A DNA stretch of 64,000 nucleotides from Kitasatospora sp. MAP12-44 (GTDB lineage Bacteria > Actinomycetota > Actinomycetes > Streptomycetales > Streptomycetaceae), in assembly GCF_029892095.1 (NCBI RefSeq), contig NZ_JARZAE010000004.1, positions 372,001 to 436,000 of the forward strand, given 5' to 3'. Positions 42,084-50,769 of this stretch are shown here, one piece after another (position 1 is the first letter of the stretch; every line of letters begins with the position of its first letter). The translations under genes were made by a program, and so were the position numbers. The notes below the pieces were generated by a model that did no database searches, was not told the DNA's origin, and worked only from the letters and a program-made list of their open reading frames with translations.

Positions 42084-43310
42084 TCAGTGATGGGCGAGGA
42101 GTTGGGCGTCCTCGGCCCGCTGCTGCTCGATCAGCAGGGAGTGGGCCAGCACGCTGTAGAGCGTGTCGTTGGGGCCGTCGGCGATGCGCAGCCCCCGGAT
42201 GTCGCGCAGTCGCTTCTCCATCGGGGTCTGCCGGGTGTAGCCCTCGCTGCCGTGCAGTTGGAGGGCGAGGTCGACGGCGCGGTAGGCGGCGTCGGTGGCC
42301 AGTGCCTTGGCGGCCGAGCAGGCGGCGATGTCGCTCTCGCCCTGGTCGATGCGCTCCAGGAGTGCGAAGCACCAGGCCGTGGCGGCCTCGACCTCGGCGG
42401 CGGCGGTGCCCAGTCGGGCGACGACGGAGGGGATGCCGGCCAGCGGCATCCGCCCGACGGTGCGGCTGCGGGTGCGGGCCGCGGACTCCTGGATCGCTGC
42501 CGCGGCGGCGCCGAGGCAGACCAGGGACATCATCAACCGCCAGGCGGAGAAGTGCGCGTCGAAGATCCGGCGGCCGTCGCCGGGTTCGCCGAGAAGGAAG
42601 TCCTTGTCCAACCGGGTGTCGACGAAGTGCAGATGGCCGAAGCTCCAGCCGCGCATGCCCAGCGGATCGGTGGTCTCGGTGAGCACGCCCGTGGCGTCCA
42701 TCGGGACCCAGACCGCGGAGAGCGGTACGGTCCGCAGGTCGACCCGGCCGACGTCCTGCCGGTCGACGAGTTTGCAGAAGACGACGAAGCCGTAGGCCTC
42801 TTCGACCCTACTGAGCAGGCCCTTGGAGCCCGACAGCGTGAAGTGGTCGCCGTGGTCGACCAGGACGGTGCGAAAGCCCCGCAGGTCCGATCCCGAGTGC
42901 GGCTCGCTGGCCGCGACGCCCACCAACTTGCCTGCCGTGACGACCTGTTCGCGGGTGTGACGGGCGAGAGCGGGCGAGCCGTAGCGCAGCGGCATGGCGG
43001 CGTGTCCGGTACTGAAGAGCTCGCGGGCGTCGCAATCGCGTTGCCCGGCGAGGAACATGGCCATGCCCTGGGCCACCCGCCCGGTGACGCCCGGCCCCTC
43101 GTCCGGAACGTCAGGGAAGGCGACGTCGATGCCGGTGAGCCCGGCGGCCGAGGCGGCAGCCCGCAGGGCGAGCCAGTCGGGCCGGGGGTCGTCCTCGCGG
43201 ACCGGCGCGGGCAGATGGGTGTCCAGAAAGGCCGTCAGGCGGGACCGCAGCTCCCCGAGTTCGGGGTGACGGGCCAGCAGCGGGATGATGCCGGTGGCAG
43301 GCGCGGGCAT
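42084..43310 (-). CDS. acyl-CoA dehydrogenase family protein
   Basis: 408 aa. Flavin-binding region VGVAASEPHSGSDLRGFRTV, mid-domain LSGSKGLLSRVEEAYGFVVF and C-terminal QLHGSEGYTRQTPMEKRLRD with RIADGPNDTLYSVLAHSLL. It introduces a double bond into an acyl thioester (or acts on a carrier-bound amino acyl group). Starts 64 bases after the dapD-like stop and lies 23 bases before the ligase start, so one transcript is likely. Confidence 0.87.
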   Translation of the reverse strand: MPAPATGIIPLLARHPELGELRSRLTAFLDTHLPAPVREDDPRPDWLALRAAASAAGLTGIDVAFPDVPDEGPGVTGRVAQGMAMFLAGQRDCDARELFSTGHAAMPLRYGSPALARHTREQVVTAGKLVGVAASEPHSGSDLRGFRTVLVDHGDHFTLSGSKGLLSRVEEAYGFVVFCKLVDRQDVGRVDLRTVPLSAVWVPMDATGVLTETTDPLGMRGWSFGHLHFVDTRLDKDFLLGEPGDGRRIFDAHFSAWRLMMSLVCLGAAAAAIQESAARTRSRTVGRMPLAGIPSVVARLGTAAAEVEAATAWCFALLERIDQGESDIAACSAAKALATDAAYRAVDLALQLHGSEGYTRQTPMEKRLRDIRGLRIADGPNDTLYSVLAHSLLIEQQRAEDAQLLAHH

Positions 43311-43374
43311 GGTGAGGGTTCCTTGGGAAGTCGTCAGGAGACGGGGGGACGGGCGGCGCCCAGGGTCAGGTCAG

Positions 43375-44220
43375 TCAGAGAATGACCGGCGGGTTGCTGC
43401 GCACCGCGTCGTTGAGCTTGGCCTTGTCGTGCCGCTCGCCCTTCTTGAGGTGCTTGATCACCAGCAGGCAGGGCAGGCCGAAGGTTCCGCCGTCGAACTC
43501 GCGCGGACGGCTGGCGGGGACGGCAACCGTCCACGGCGGCACCTCACCGCGGCTGAGCTCCTCGCCGGTGGCCGCGTCGATCACCGGAATCGTGTCGGTC
43601 AGCAGGGCTCCGGCGCCCAGCAGCGCGCCCTCGCCGACCCGGGCCCCGCTGTAGACCATCGAACGGGCGCCGATGAAGGCGTCGTCCTCGATCACCACCG
43701 GTTTGGCCATGGGAGGCTCGATCATGCCGCCCAGCCCGACCCCACCGGACAGGTGGACGTTCCGGCCGATCTGGGCGCACGAGCCGATGCCGACCCAGGA
43801 GTCCACCAGGGTGCCCTCGCCGACGTACGAGCCGATGCCGAGGTGACTCGGCATCACCACGACGCCGGGCTCCTGGTAGCTGCCCCGCCGGATCACCGCA
43901 CCCGGCGACACCTGGACCCCGGAGCCGTCGATCCGGGCCTTCAGCGGGATCTTGTCGGCGCACTGGAAGGGGCCGAACTGCGAGATCTGCGGCGATGCCT
44001 GCTTGTAGAGCAGGAGGATCGCGTTCTTCAGCCACTCGTGCACCACGACCTGACCGTCCACCAGCTCGGCCACCCGCACGCGACCGGTGTCCAGCAGGTC
44101 GATCGCCACGTCGACGGCGGCCACCGCCTCGGCGGACTCCAGCGAGACCTCGTCCCGTCGCTCCCAGAGGTCTTCGAGCTCGCTGCGCAAGCTCGCCACA
44201 TCGACACCACGATTTCGCAT
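43375..44220 (-). CDS. dapD: tetrahydrodipicolinate N-succinyltransferase-like
   Basis: 281 aa from the ATG at 44220 (MRNRGVDVASLRSELEDLWE). Left-handed beta-helix hexapeptide repeats (VSPGAVIRRGSYQEPGVVVM, IGSYVGEGTLVDSWVGIGSC) and a lysine-biosynthesis-type C-terminus. In E. coli-type DapD the enzyme succinylates tetrahydrodipicolinate. The gene heads an operon with an acyl-CoA dehydrogenase and a ligase rather than lysine genes. It may be a second, pathway-specific copy, as DapD-like TabB is in tabtoxin formation, or the sole housekeeping copy in an unusual setting. Confidence 0.85.
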   Translation of the reverse strand: MRNRGVDVASLRSELEDLWERRDEVSLESAEAVAAVDVAIDLLDTGRVRVAELVDGQVVVHEWLKNAILLLYKQASPQISQFGPFQCADKIPLKARIDGSGVQVSPGAVIRRGSYQEPGVVVMPSHLGIGSYVGEGTLVDSWVGIGSCAQIGRNVHLSGGVGLGGMIEPPMAKPVVIEDDAFIGARSMVYSGARVGEGALLGAGALLTDTIPVIDAATGEELSRGEVPPWTVAVPASRPREFDGGTFGLPCLLVIKHLKKGERHDKAKLNDAVRSNPPVIL

Positions 44221-44510
44221 CGCACTCCACGCTTTCCAGGTCGGATGGACGGCCCGTCCGGTGAGCACCGGGGCCGCCGGCCGGACGGCTCGCACGCAGT
44301 GCCCCCGTGTGCGGTCTCCGGCTGTGGCGCGCGACGCCCGCTGCTCCCCCGCAGGCGTCCGCGCAAGACTGGCACGGTGAGTTACCTGGCGGTAACGGCG
44401 TGCCAGAGACAGCCTCGCACACCTCCGATTCGTAGATCAAACCGGGCGCATGGCATCGATATTAAGGTTGAAAAGTAAAATTTGCCGTCCCCCACACTGG
44501 GCGGGCTCCG

Positions 44511-44963
44511 CTACCCCTCAGTCGCGGGAACCGACGGGAGCAGGCGCGGCACGCCGTCGGCGGCCGCGGTGTGCCGCCCGCGCCACCACGGCGCGGCCGC
44601 CGGGTGCGCCTCGACACCCGGCATCGCGATGGACTTGATCAGCTCCCCGGCGCGTCCGCGGATATCGATGCGCAGCGGCACTGCGCGGCCCCGCACGCTG
44701 GTCCCACCGGCCCCGACCGAGTGCACCTGGCCCAGCACCTCGGTCACGGCCGTGACGAGCGCCGCCGCCACGGCATCCTCGGTGATCTGCCCGATGTCGT
44801 CCCTGAGCCAGTGCAGGACGAGCGCCCAGTCGTCGCCTCGGGTCACCGTGCGGGGCTGGGTGGGCTCGGCGTTGAGGCCGAGCTCGGCGAGAGCCTCGAT
44901 CAGCGACACCAGGTCCTGGCCGTCGAGGTGCTGGAAGTTCTCTTCAATGAGCAGCTGTGTCAC
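44511..44963 (-). CDS. hypothetical protein
   Basis: 150 aa with a GTG start at 44963, preceded by GAGGGAAC. It opens MTQLLIEENFQHLDGQDLVS and has no membrane segment or signal. The last 35 residues are Ala/Pro/Arg-rich and probably disordered. The same frame stays open for about 45 codons upstream with a protein-like composition (GELWQQVLPDSGRGIVAGRR) but without a start codon, so the gene could have lost its 5' end. No family recognised. Confidence 0.55.
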   Translation of the reverse strand: MTQLLIEENFQHLDGQDLVSLIEALAELGLNAEPTQPRTVTRGDDWALVLHWLRDDIGQITEDAVAAALVTAVTEVLGQVHSVGAGGTSVRGRAVPLRIDIRGRAGELIKSIAMPGVEAHPAAAPWWRGRHTAAADGVPRLLPSVPATEG

Positions 44964-45195
44964 GAACGTTCCCTCAGGTGATGGTCGGTCGGACGCGGGC
45001 GCAGACGGTGTGCCTGCGGGACGTCGTCCTGCGACGATGCCGCGCCCCGAGTCCGGCAGGACCTGCTGCCAGAGCTCCCCGACGATGTATCAGTGATCTC
45101 CATGAGATTGACAGTTGTTCCAGCCCAGCTGGTTGCCACTGCCGGAGATCTTGACGCATCCCGTACGCACGGACTCAAGCTCTTGTCGGGTGGGG

Positions 45196-46215
45196 CTACT
45201 CCGCGACGAGGAGGCTTGGGGCTTCAGGGGTGGGCCTGAGGACCCGGACGGCGGCTGCTGTCAGCAGGGTGACCAGGGTGACGGCGAGGAGGTAGTCGGC
45301 GAGCAGGCCGAGGTTGCCGAACTGGTCGCTGTACCAGGAGAAGAACGCGTAGTAGGGGAGGCCGAGGTTGAGGGCCAGCGGGAGGGCGACCAGGCCGGCC
45401 GCGGCGGGCAGCAGCCGGCCCCGGTGCAGGGATGCGAGCGAGAGCAGGGCCAGCGGGATGCCGGCCCCGAACACCGCCACTACGGTCGCGGGAGTTATGG
45501 CGAGCCGGCCCACGTCGGGCAGCAGGAGGCTCGCGCCCAGTATCAGGGCGGGCGGGACGGCGGCCCGCGGTCGGCGTGCGATCGTGCTGTCCAGCAGGTC
45601 GCCTGGTGCGGCGAAGACCAGCAGGGACCACAGGACGCCCTCTCCGGCCGACATGATCAGGAGGAGGTAGTCCGGCGGCATGCCCGGCATCAACGTCCCC
45701 GTCACCTGCTCCTGGACGAACCACTGGGCGATGGCAGCCAGCGCGGCCAGGGCGGCCAGGGTCCGGGCGGTGGTCCACCTGCGGAGCAGCAGGGCCGCCA
45801 CGACCAGCAGCCAGAGCGCGCCCGGGAAGGCCGAAGCGACCACCTCGGGGCGGAGGTTGGTGGGCGACTCGGCCGTGGGCAGGGCCGTCTGCCAGCTCTG
45901 CGGGAGGTGCCACAGGACGGGCAGCTGTTGGCCCAGTGCCATGGCGGCGGCCAGTGGGGCTGTGGTGGCGAGCAGGCGTCCGGCGGTGCCGCTCGCGGTG
46001 AGGCCGGTGCGGACCCGCAGGCCGTACGCGGCGACGCCGGCGGTCTCGCGGGCGGTGGCCAGTCGGCCGGCGCCCGCGGTGGCGTCCGTGTGGACGGCGG
46101 TGATCTCCTCACCGCACTCGGCGCGGTAGGCGGCGGGGTAGACCCGCAGGGCCAGCCGCAGTCCCCGCGAAGTGGTGCCCGTGGTGCTGGTGGTGCCAGT
46201 AGTGCCGGTGTTCAT
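45196..46215 (-). CDS. membrane protein of PadR-partner type
   Basis: 339 aa from the ATG at 46215 (MNTGTTGTTSTTGTTSRG, a low-complexity Thr/Gly start). LALRVYPAAYRAECGEEITA is the short cytosolic motif seen in membrane proteins encoded next to PadR regulators, and the protein at 62160 has a like start. About eight hydrophobic segments follow. No PadR gene is adjacent here, so it is an orphan. Role unknown, possibly an envelope-stress or permease-like protein. Confidence 0.75.
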   Translation of the reverse strand: MNTGTTGTTSTTGTTSRGLRLALRVYPAAYRAECGEEITAVHTDATAGAGRLATARETAGVAAYGLRVRTGLTASGTAGRLLATTAPLAAAMALGQQLPVLWHLPQSWQTALPTAESPTNLRPEVVASAFPGALWLLVVAALLLRRWTTARTLAALAALAAIAQWFVQEQVTGTLMPGMPPDYLLLIMSAGEGVLWSLLVFAAPGDLLDSTIARRPRAAVPPALILGASLLLPDVGRLAITPATVVAVFGAGIPLALLSLASLHRGRLLPAAAGLVALPLALNLGLPYYAFFSWYSDQFGNLGLLADYLLAVTLVTLLTAAAVRVLRPTPEAPSLLVAE

Positions 46216-46531
46216 GCGAGGGCCCCCCTGGCCGTCGGACGGATGCTGCTCAGACGCCGGTCGGCCGGGAGAGCGTACGTCGGCTCCTGCATGGAGCGTT
46301 CTGTCATACGGATATATATATATCGCCCATCGGCATATGCCGTCCAGAGTGCCCCGCGCGCCCGTTCGGCACGGCGTCCGGCGAGGCGAGTCTCTCGACG
46401 CCAGGGGCACAACGGGGTTGCCCTTCGTCTCGTTGCGGCGGAAGCCTGGCCGAGACGAAGGGCAACCCTGTCCGCTCATCCGGATCCTGGGTGGAGGTCG
46501 AACGGCAGCCTCAACCCGATGAGTTGGACTG
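46216..46531. other. control region with AT-rich and palindromic sites
   Basis: 316 bases between two leftward genes. It holds a run of ATATATATAT at about 46309-46322, unusual for this GC content, and a perfect palindrome CGGCATATGCCG at 46331-46342, both upstream of the membrane protein gene and suited to an operator/promoter. The right half contains the long hairpin listed separately. Confidence 0.5.
46415..46468. terminator. 18-base-stem hairpin after the S53 protease gene
   Basis: GGGTTGCCCTTCGTCTCG at 46415-46432 pairs perfectly with 46451-46468 across an 18-base loop. It lies 63 bases after the protease stop on the leftward transcript and is most simply a terminator. It lacks a T run, as is common in streptomycetes. 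Confidence 0.7.
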
Positions 46532-48643
46532 TCAGTATCGAGCGAAGAAGCGTACGAAGTCCGCGGTTGCCGAGCCGACGCCGGTCACGTCGTCGTAGCC
46601 GGGTGCGGTCTTCAGCGAGCCGTCCTGGTCGAACTGGGTCAGGTAGGTGTTGAAGGCGTTCGGGTCGTCCCAGCTCGGCAGGAAGGTCACCGCCCAGGGC
46701 TCCTGACCGGCCGGGGCCGGCACGATGTCGCGGATCGCAGGGGTGTTGCGCAGCTTGTAGATCAGCGGGTTGGCGAAGCCGAGGGCATGGCCGGAGGCCT
46801 GGGCCGCGTCGGCTTCCAGCGCGGCGATCAGCGGGGAGGAGCCGCTGGTGCCGGCCCCGATCTCCTCGTGGTAGGCGCCGCCCGGGGTGGTGAAGCCGAT
46901 CAGCCAACCGGTGGCGCGGTCACCGTCGGCGGCGATGTCCGGCTGCACTCGGCGGGCCGACTCGGTGCCCGCATTGGTCGCCAGGGTCGAGGGGACCACG
47001 TTCTTCTGGTACCAGGGCTCGCTGACCAGGTTGCTGGGTCCACCGCCCGAGCCCATGAAGAACTGTCCGGGCGGCGGGGTCAGGTACCCGGTGCCCTGCG
47101 GGTTGATCTGCGCCGCGTTGTTGCCCCAGCCGAGTTCGCCGGCCACCTGGCCGTTCTTGCCGATCTCCAGCGTGGTGCCCCCGACGGAGGTCGCCCACTG
47201 GTCGGAAGCCGGGAAGCTCACGTTGCGCGGGGAGCCCGCGTCCTCCCCGGACGCGCCGTCACCGGCGTCGCCGGAGGAGTAGTCGAAGCCGACGCCCTCC
47301 AGTGCGCCCTGCTGGAACATCTGGTCCCAGGCCGCCACGGTGGCGGGCGAGTCGCCGTCCTCCCGGGTGGGGAACGAGTCGGTCACCACGTCCGCGAGGT
47401 GCTGGTCCACGATCCGGGTGTGGGCGTCCAGGAAGGGCAGGCTGCCGCCGCCGTAGCCGCCGCTCATGTCGCAGTCGGCGCCGACGTAGACCACCTTGGC
47501 GTCCGGCGCGGCGATGTGGAGCGTCTCCACGTCCAGCGGCTCCTCCGGCGCGTCGGAGTTGCCGCGGCAGGAGGCGGCGAAGTTCGGGCCGAAGTTCTCG
47601 CTGTACTGGCCGGGGGCGAAGCCCGGCACGCCGTGCACGGCGAAGAACGTGTCGGCGTCGGCCTCCATGGTGGGCAGCGCGCCGTCCAGCACGACGGCCA
47701 CCGTGCGGCCCTTGCCGGTGTACTGGCTGTTGGTCACCCCGTAGGCGTCGCGCAGCTGCTGCGGGGTGTAACCGCAGACCGCGTCGATGGCGCTGGTGCG
47801 GCCGTTGACCGGCGGGATCGGCGAGCTGTTCTGGCCCCACCACTGCGAGCAGGGCGGCGTGGCCGGGGCCGAGGCCGGGGCCGAGGCCGGGGCCGGGGCC
47901 GAGGCCGGGGCCGGGGCCGCAGCCGCAGCCGCAGCCGCGGCAGTCCGAGGTGCTGCTGCCCGGGATGCCGTGGTCCGGGGTGCCGTGGGCAGGGGTGCCG
48001 CCGGCTGGGGTGCCGCCGGGGCAGGGGTGTCCGGAATGGCGGGGTGGAAGTCGTCGAGGCCGAGCACCGTGCTGATGTCGTGGCCGAGCGCGGCCGGCAC
48101 CGAGATCCCGCCCGTCGGGAAGAGCATCCGGGGAGGCTGCCCGGCTCCGTAGGCGTAGGCGTGCAGCGAGGTGGCGAAGGCCTGCTGCACCTGATCCACG
48201 GTCGCGGTGACCGTCAGGTAGTGGGCGTTGGCGCCGGGCGTGACGTGCATGCCGAAGCCGCTGAGCCAGTCGCTGACCTTCGCCGCCTGCGCCGGGGTGG
48301 TGCCGTAGCGCTGGTCGAACTGGGCGGGCGTCAGATAGTGGGCGTAGTCGCGCCCGGCCGGGTCGGACACCCGCTGTGCGGCCCTGACCATGCCGACCGG
48401 GTCCTTTCCGGCCAGGTAGACCCGCAGCGACAGTCCCCAATTGCCCGGTGCCGCACCGGTGTCGACGCTTCCGCCCGGACCCGCGCTGGGCATCCCCGAC
48501 GGCAGCTCGGTGCGGCCCGGGCCCGCGGCCTCGGCAGCCGGTGCCGCCACGCCCGTGGCGACCAGGGTGGCGGCGGCCGCGACGGCGGCCAGCCGGCCGG
48601 CCCGAAGCCGCCGGGCGGCGGGGGAAGAGGATTGCTGGGGCAA
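46532..48643 (-). CDS. secreted S53 (sedolisin) family peptidase
   Basis: 703 aa. Signal peptide with arginine-rich start and AAVAAAATLVATGVAAPAAEA, so it is exported. A pro-kumamolisin activation domain follows (DYAHYLTPAQFDQRYGTTPA). Catalytic E-x3-D lies in APEEPLDVET-like EEPLDVETLHIAAPDAKV and the catalytic serine in GAGTSGSSPLIAALEAD. The C-terminal calcium site region is DVTGVGSATADFV. Between prodomain and catalytic domain is a long Ala/Pro linker (about residues 205-265) encoded by short GC repeats. Sedolisins are acid-active serine-carboxyl proteases that scavenge protein outside the cell. Confidence 0.92.
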   Translation of the reverse strand: MPQQSSSPAARRLRAGRLAAVAAAATLVATGVAAPAAEAAGPGRTELPSGMPSAGPGGSVDTGAAPGNWGLSLRVYLAGKDPVGMVRAAQRVSDPAGRDYAHYLTPAQFDQRYGTTPAQAAKVSDWLSGFGMHVTPGANAHYLTVTATVDQVQQAFATSLHAYAYGAGQPPRMLFPTGGISVPAALGHDISTVLGLDDFHPAIPDTPAPAAPQPAAPLPTAPRTTASRAAAPRTAAAAAAAAAPAPASAPAPASAPASAPATPPCSQWWGQNSSPIPPVNGRTSAIDAVCGYTPQQLRDAYGVTNSQYTGKGRTVAVVLDGALPTMEADADTFFAVHGVPGFAPGQYSENFGPNFAASCRGNSDAPEEPLDVETLHIAAPDAKVVYVGADCDMSGGYGGGSLPFLDAHTRIVDQHLADVVTDSFPTREDGDSPATVAAWDQMFQQGALEGVGFDYSSGDAGDGASGEDAGSPRNVSFPASDQWATSVGGTTLEIGKNGQVAGELGWGNNAAQINPQGTGYLTPPPGQFFMGSGGGPSNLVSEPWYQKNVVPSTLATNAGTESARRVQPDIAADGDRATGWLIGFTTPGGAYHEEIGAGTSGSSPLIAALEADAAQASGHALGFANPLIYKLRNTPAIRDIVPAPAGQEPWAVTFLPSWDDPNAFNTYLTQFDQDGSLKTAPGYDDVTGVGSATADFVRFFARY
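47868..47940. repeat. low-complexity GGCCGAGGCCGG repeats in S53 gene
   Basis: Tandem GGCCGGGGCCGAG and GCAGCC units encode the Ala/Pro/Ser linker of the protease. They are in frame and part of the gene, but prone to length change. Confidence 0.75.
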
Positions 48644-48807
48644 GGGGTCTCACACTCCGTCAGTAGTCAGCGGACCGCCCGGAGATGGACGGACCGGCGG
48701 CCGGACCACCGGGCACACCCGGCGTGCGACGGCCGCTCAGCCGGAATGGACGTGTTGGGGAGACAGTTCGGTCGCACCCGATTTCTGGCGCTGTTCCTGC
48801 CAGGTTT

Positions 48808-49644
48808 TCAGCCCCGGCGGCCCTGGTCGAGGGCGGCGACCTCGCGTACGGCCTCCGCGATGGCCGGGAAGTCCCTCTTGAGGATCGCACCGTGGTTGCT
48901 GGCGACCTTCGCGCTGATCTCGATGTTCGGGTTGCGGGCGGTCACCGCATCGAGGCTGGTACGGATCCGTTCCTGCTCGTCACCGCGGCTTCCGAGGGAC
49001 GATCCCGAAGCGACCACATACCGCAGCGGGACGGCGATGCCGTCCAGCACGGGGCCCAACTCGCGCTCGCGGGAGATCCTGCCGAGCTCGATGTTGCTGT
49101 CGGCCTGCTGGTCGGCAGTCAGCCGCGGGGTGAGGCCGGTCGGGCGCAGCAGCGGCGTGAACCAGCCCATCCGCCGGAACAGCTTCCGGATCCGCTGCTC
49201 CATCGCCTCGTCCAGCCAGTCGTACGGGTACGCGCCGTCGACCATGACCGCGCCCAGGGCACGCTCCGGATTCCGGTTGGCCCAGTGCGCCCCGATGAAC
49301 GCCCCGTAGGACCAGCCCACCACCACCGCCCGGTCCACACCCCTGGCCGCGAGGACGGCATCGACATCCCGGACGGCGGCCTCGAAGGAGTAGTCCGCCG
49401 AACGCTTCGACTTCGTGCCGCGACCCCGCTCGTCGTAGGTGATGTGCCGCCACTCCGAGCCCAGTTCGGCGATAACCCGCCGCCAGTAGCCCTGAGTGGC
49501 GAACTGGCCGTTGAGGTAGACCACCGGGATGCCGGGACCGCCGGTGTCGGTGACGGCCAGGGCCGTGTCGTCGACCGGCACCATGCCGGTCCACTTCGAG
49601 TCGGTCTTCGAACCAGTCGAGGACGACGTGCTGTTCTTCGTCAT
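48808..49644 (-). CDS. alpha/beta hydrolase
   Basis: 278 aa. Begins with a Ser/Thr-rich segment (MTKNSTSSSTGSKTDSKW), then the fold: VVYLNGQFATQGYWRRVIAE, ITYDERGRGTKSK, the nucleophile elbow VVGWSYGAFIGAHW (GWSYG) and a late histidine in VASNHGAIL. Substrate is unknown. No signal peptide. Divergent or unlinked to its neighbours. Confidence 0.85.
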   Translation of the reverse strand: MTKNSTSSSTGSKTDSKWTGMVPVDDTALAVTDTGGPGIPVVYLNGQFATQGYWRRVIAELGSEWRHITYDERGRGTKSKRSADYSFEAAVRDVDAVLAARGVDRAVVVGWSYGAFIGAHWANRNPERALGAVMVDGAYPYDWLDEAMEQRIRKLFRRMGWFTPLLRPTGLTPRLTADQQADSNIELGRISRERELGPVLDGIAVPLRYVVASGSSLGSRGDEQERIRTSLDAVTARNPNIEISAKVASNHGAILKRDFPAIAEAVREVAALDQGRRG

Positions 49645-49839
49645 GTTCTGTTCCCACCTGCTCGTGTTCGTGTGAGGCGTCGTGTACGGCTTCTGCAGGC
49701 CCTGCTCGTGGATCGCAGGCCCCCGTTGGGATTGGACGGACGGTTGGACGGATGGACGGCCGGCCGGCCGGGTCGTCGGCGACGACCGACGGGATCTCGA
49801 TCGCGGTGGGCCCGGCCGGGCCGTCCTGGTGCCGCTCGT

Positions 49840-50505
49840 TCAGAGACTGCGGGCGGTGATGTCGCCGTGGGAGGTGGTGGCGCGGATGTCGAGTTCGACG
49901 GTGCCGTCGTTCTTGAGGGCGTTGCTGATGCGGCCGTAGCCGGTGCCGGCGTCCAGGGCGGCCGAGACGCCGGCGGCGGCGCCGACCGTGATGTCGCCGG
50001 ACTGTGTGCGGAGCACGACCGTGCCGCGCACGGCCTCGGCGATCCGGATGTCGCCCCTTGCGGTGCTGATCTCCGCGGGGCCGCCCAGCCGACCGATCTC
50101 GACGTCGCCGTCGACCGCGGTGAGGCGGAGGCTCGCGGCCTCGTCGATCTTGATCTGCCGGTACGCGCCCTCGAAGGCGACGTCGCCGAGGCGGCCGACG
50201 CCGCGGAGCTCGGCGCTGGCGGTCTTGGCCTCGATGCGGGAGCCGGCGGGCAGTTGGACGGTGACCTCCAGGGATCCGGAGGGGCCGAGCAGCTGGTTGC
50301 CGGGGGCTGCGGCCGTGATCCGCAGGACGCCGTCGGCGTAGACGACGGTGGTCTGCTCAGCGGCCTTGATGTCGCGGCTCTTGGCTGCATCGGAGGGCAG
50401 GACCTCGACGGTGGTGTCGGCGCGGTCTGCGGCGATGAACTGGATGCGTCCGGCGGGGATGTCCAGGACGGCGGAGATCGGGGCGGGGGTCTCGAACTTC
50501 TGCAT
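49840..50505 (-). CDS. DUF4097-family beta-helix-like protein
   Basis: 221 aa from the ATG at 50505 (MQKFETPAPISAVLDIPAG) after CAGGAG. Repeating beta-strand pattern (VVLRTQSGDITVGAAAGVSA, DIRATTSHGDITARSL) is that of DUF4097 proteins, which are often encoded with their regulators. It is divergent from the HTH gene at 50770 and probably controlled by it. Function unknown. Confidence 0.82.
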   Translation of the reverse strand: MQKFETPAPISAVLDIPAGRIQFIAADRADTTVEVLPSDAAKSRDIKAAEQTTVVYADGVLRITAAAPGNQLLGPSGSLEVTVQLPAGSRIEAKTASAELRGVGRLGDVAFEGAYRQIKIDEAASLRLTAVDGDVEIGRLGGPAEISTARGDIRIAEAVRGTVVLRTQSGDITVGAAAGVSAALDAGTGYGRISNALKNDGTVELDIRATTSHGDITARSL

Positions 50506-50583
50506 CGTGCTCTCCTGTGCTCGTTCGTTGTTTCTGACCCTAGAAACGCTACGTTGCTTTCCAGATCCAGACAACATGTCCGT

Positions 50584-50606
50584 TGCATAGAATCAGCATC
50601 TATGCA
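50584..50606. promoter_or_regulatory. inverted repeat in DUF4097/HTH control region
   Basis: TGCATAGA-N7-TCTATGCA is a perfect 8-7-8 inverted repeat. Nearby are repeated TTGCAATG words (about 50626 and 50680) and TGATCCTCA words (about 50720-50745). Likely operator for the adjacent regulator. Confidence 0.55.
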
Positions 50607-50769
50607 GGTAGAGGCAGGGAAAGTGTTGCAATGGCTGTGAGAGCAACGCAATGCCGACTGCTCTGATCATTGCAATGGGTGAGAAGTGAACGCTATAGTG
50701 GGGGATCATGGACCGCCACGAATGATCCTCATGAGTGATCCTCACGAGGGATCAGCAAAGGAGATCGCG

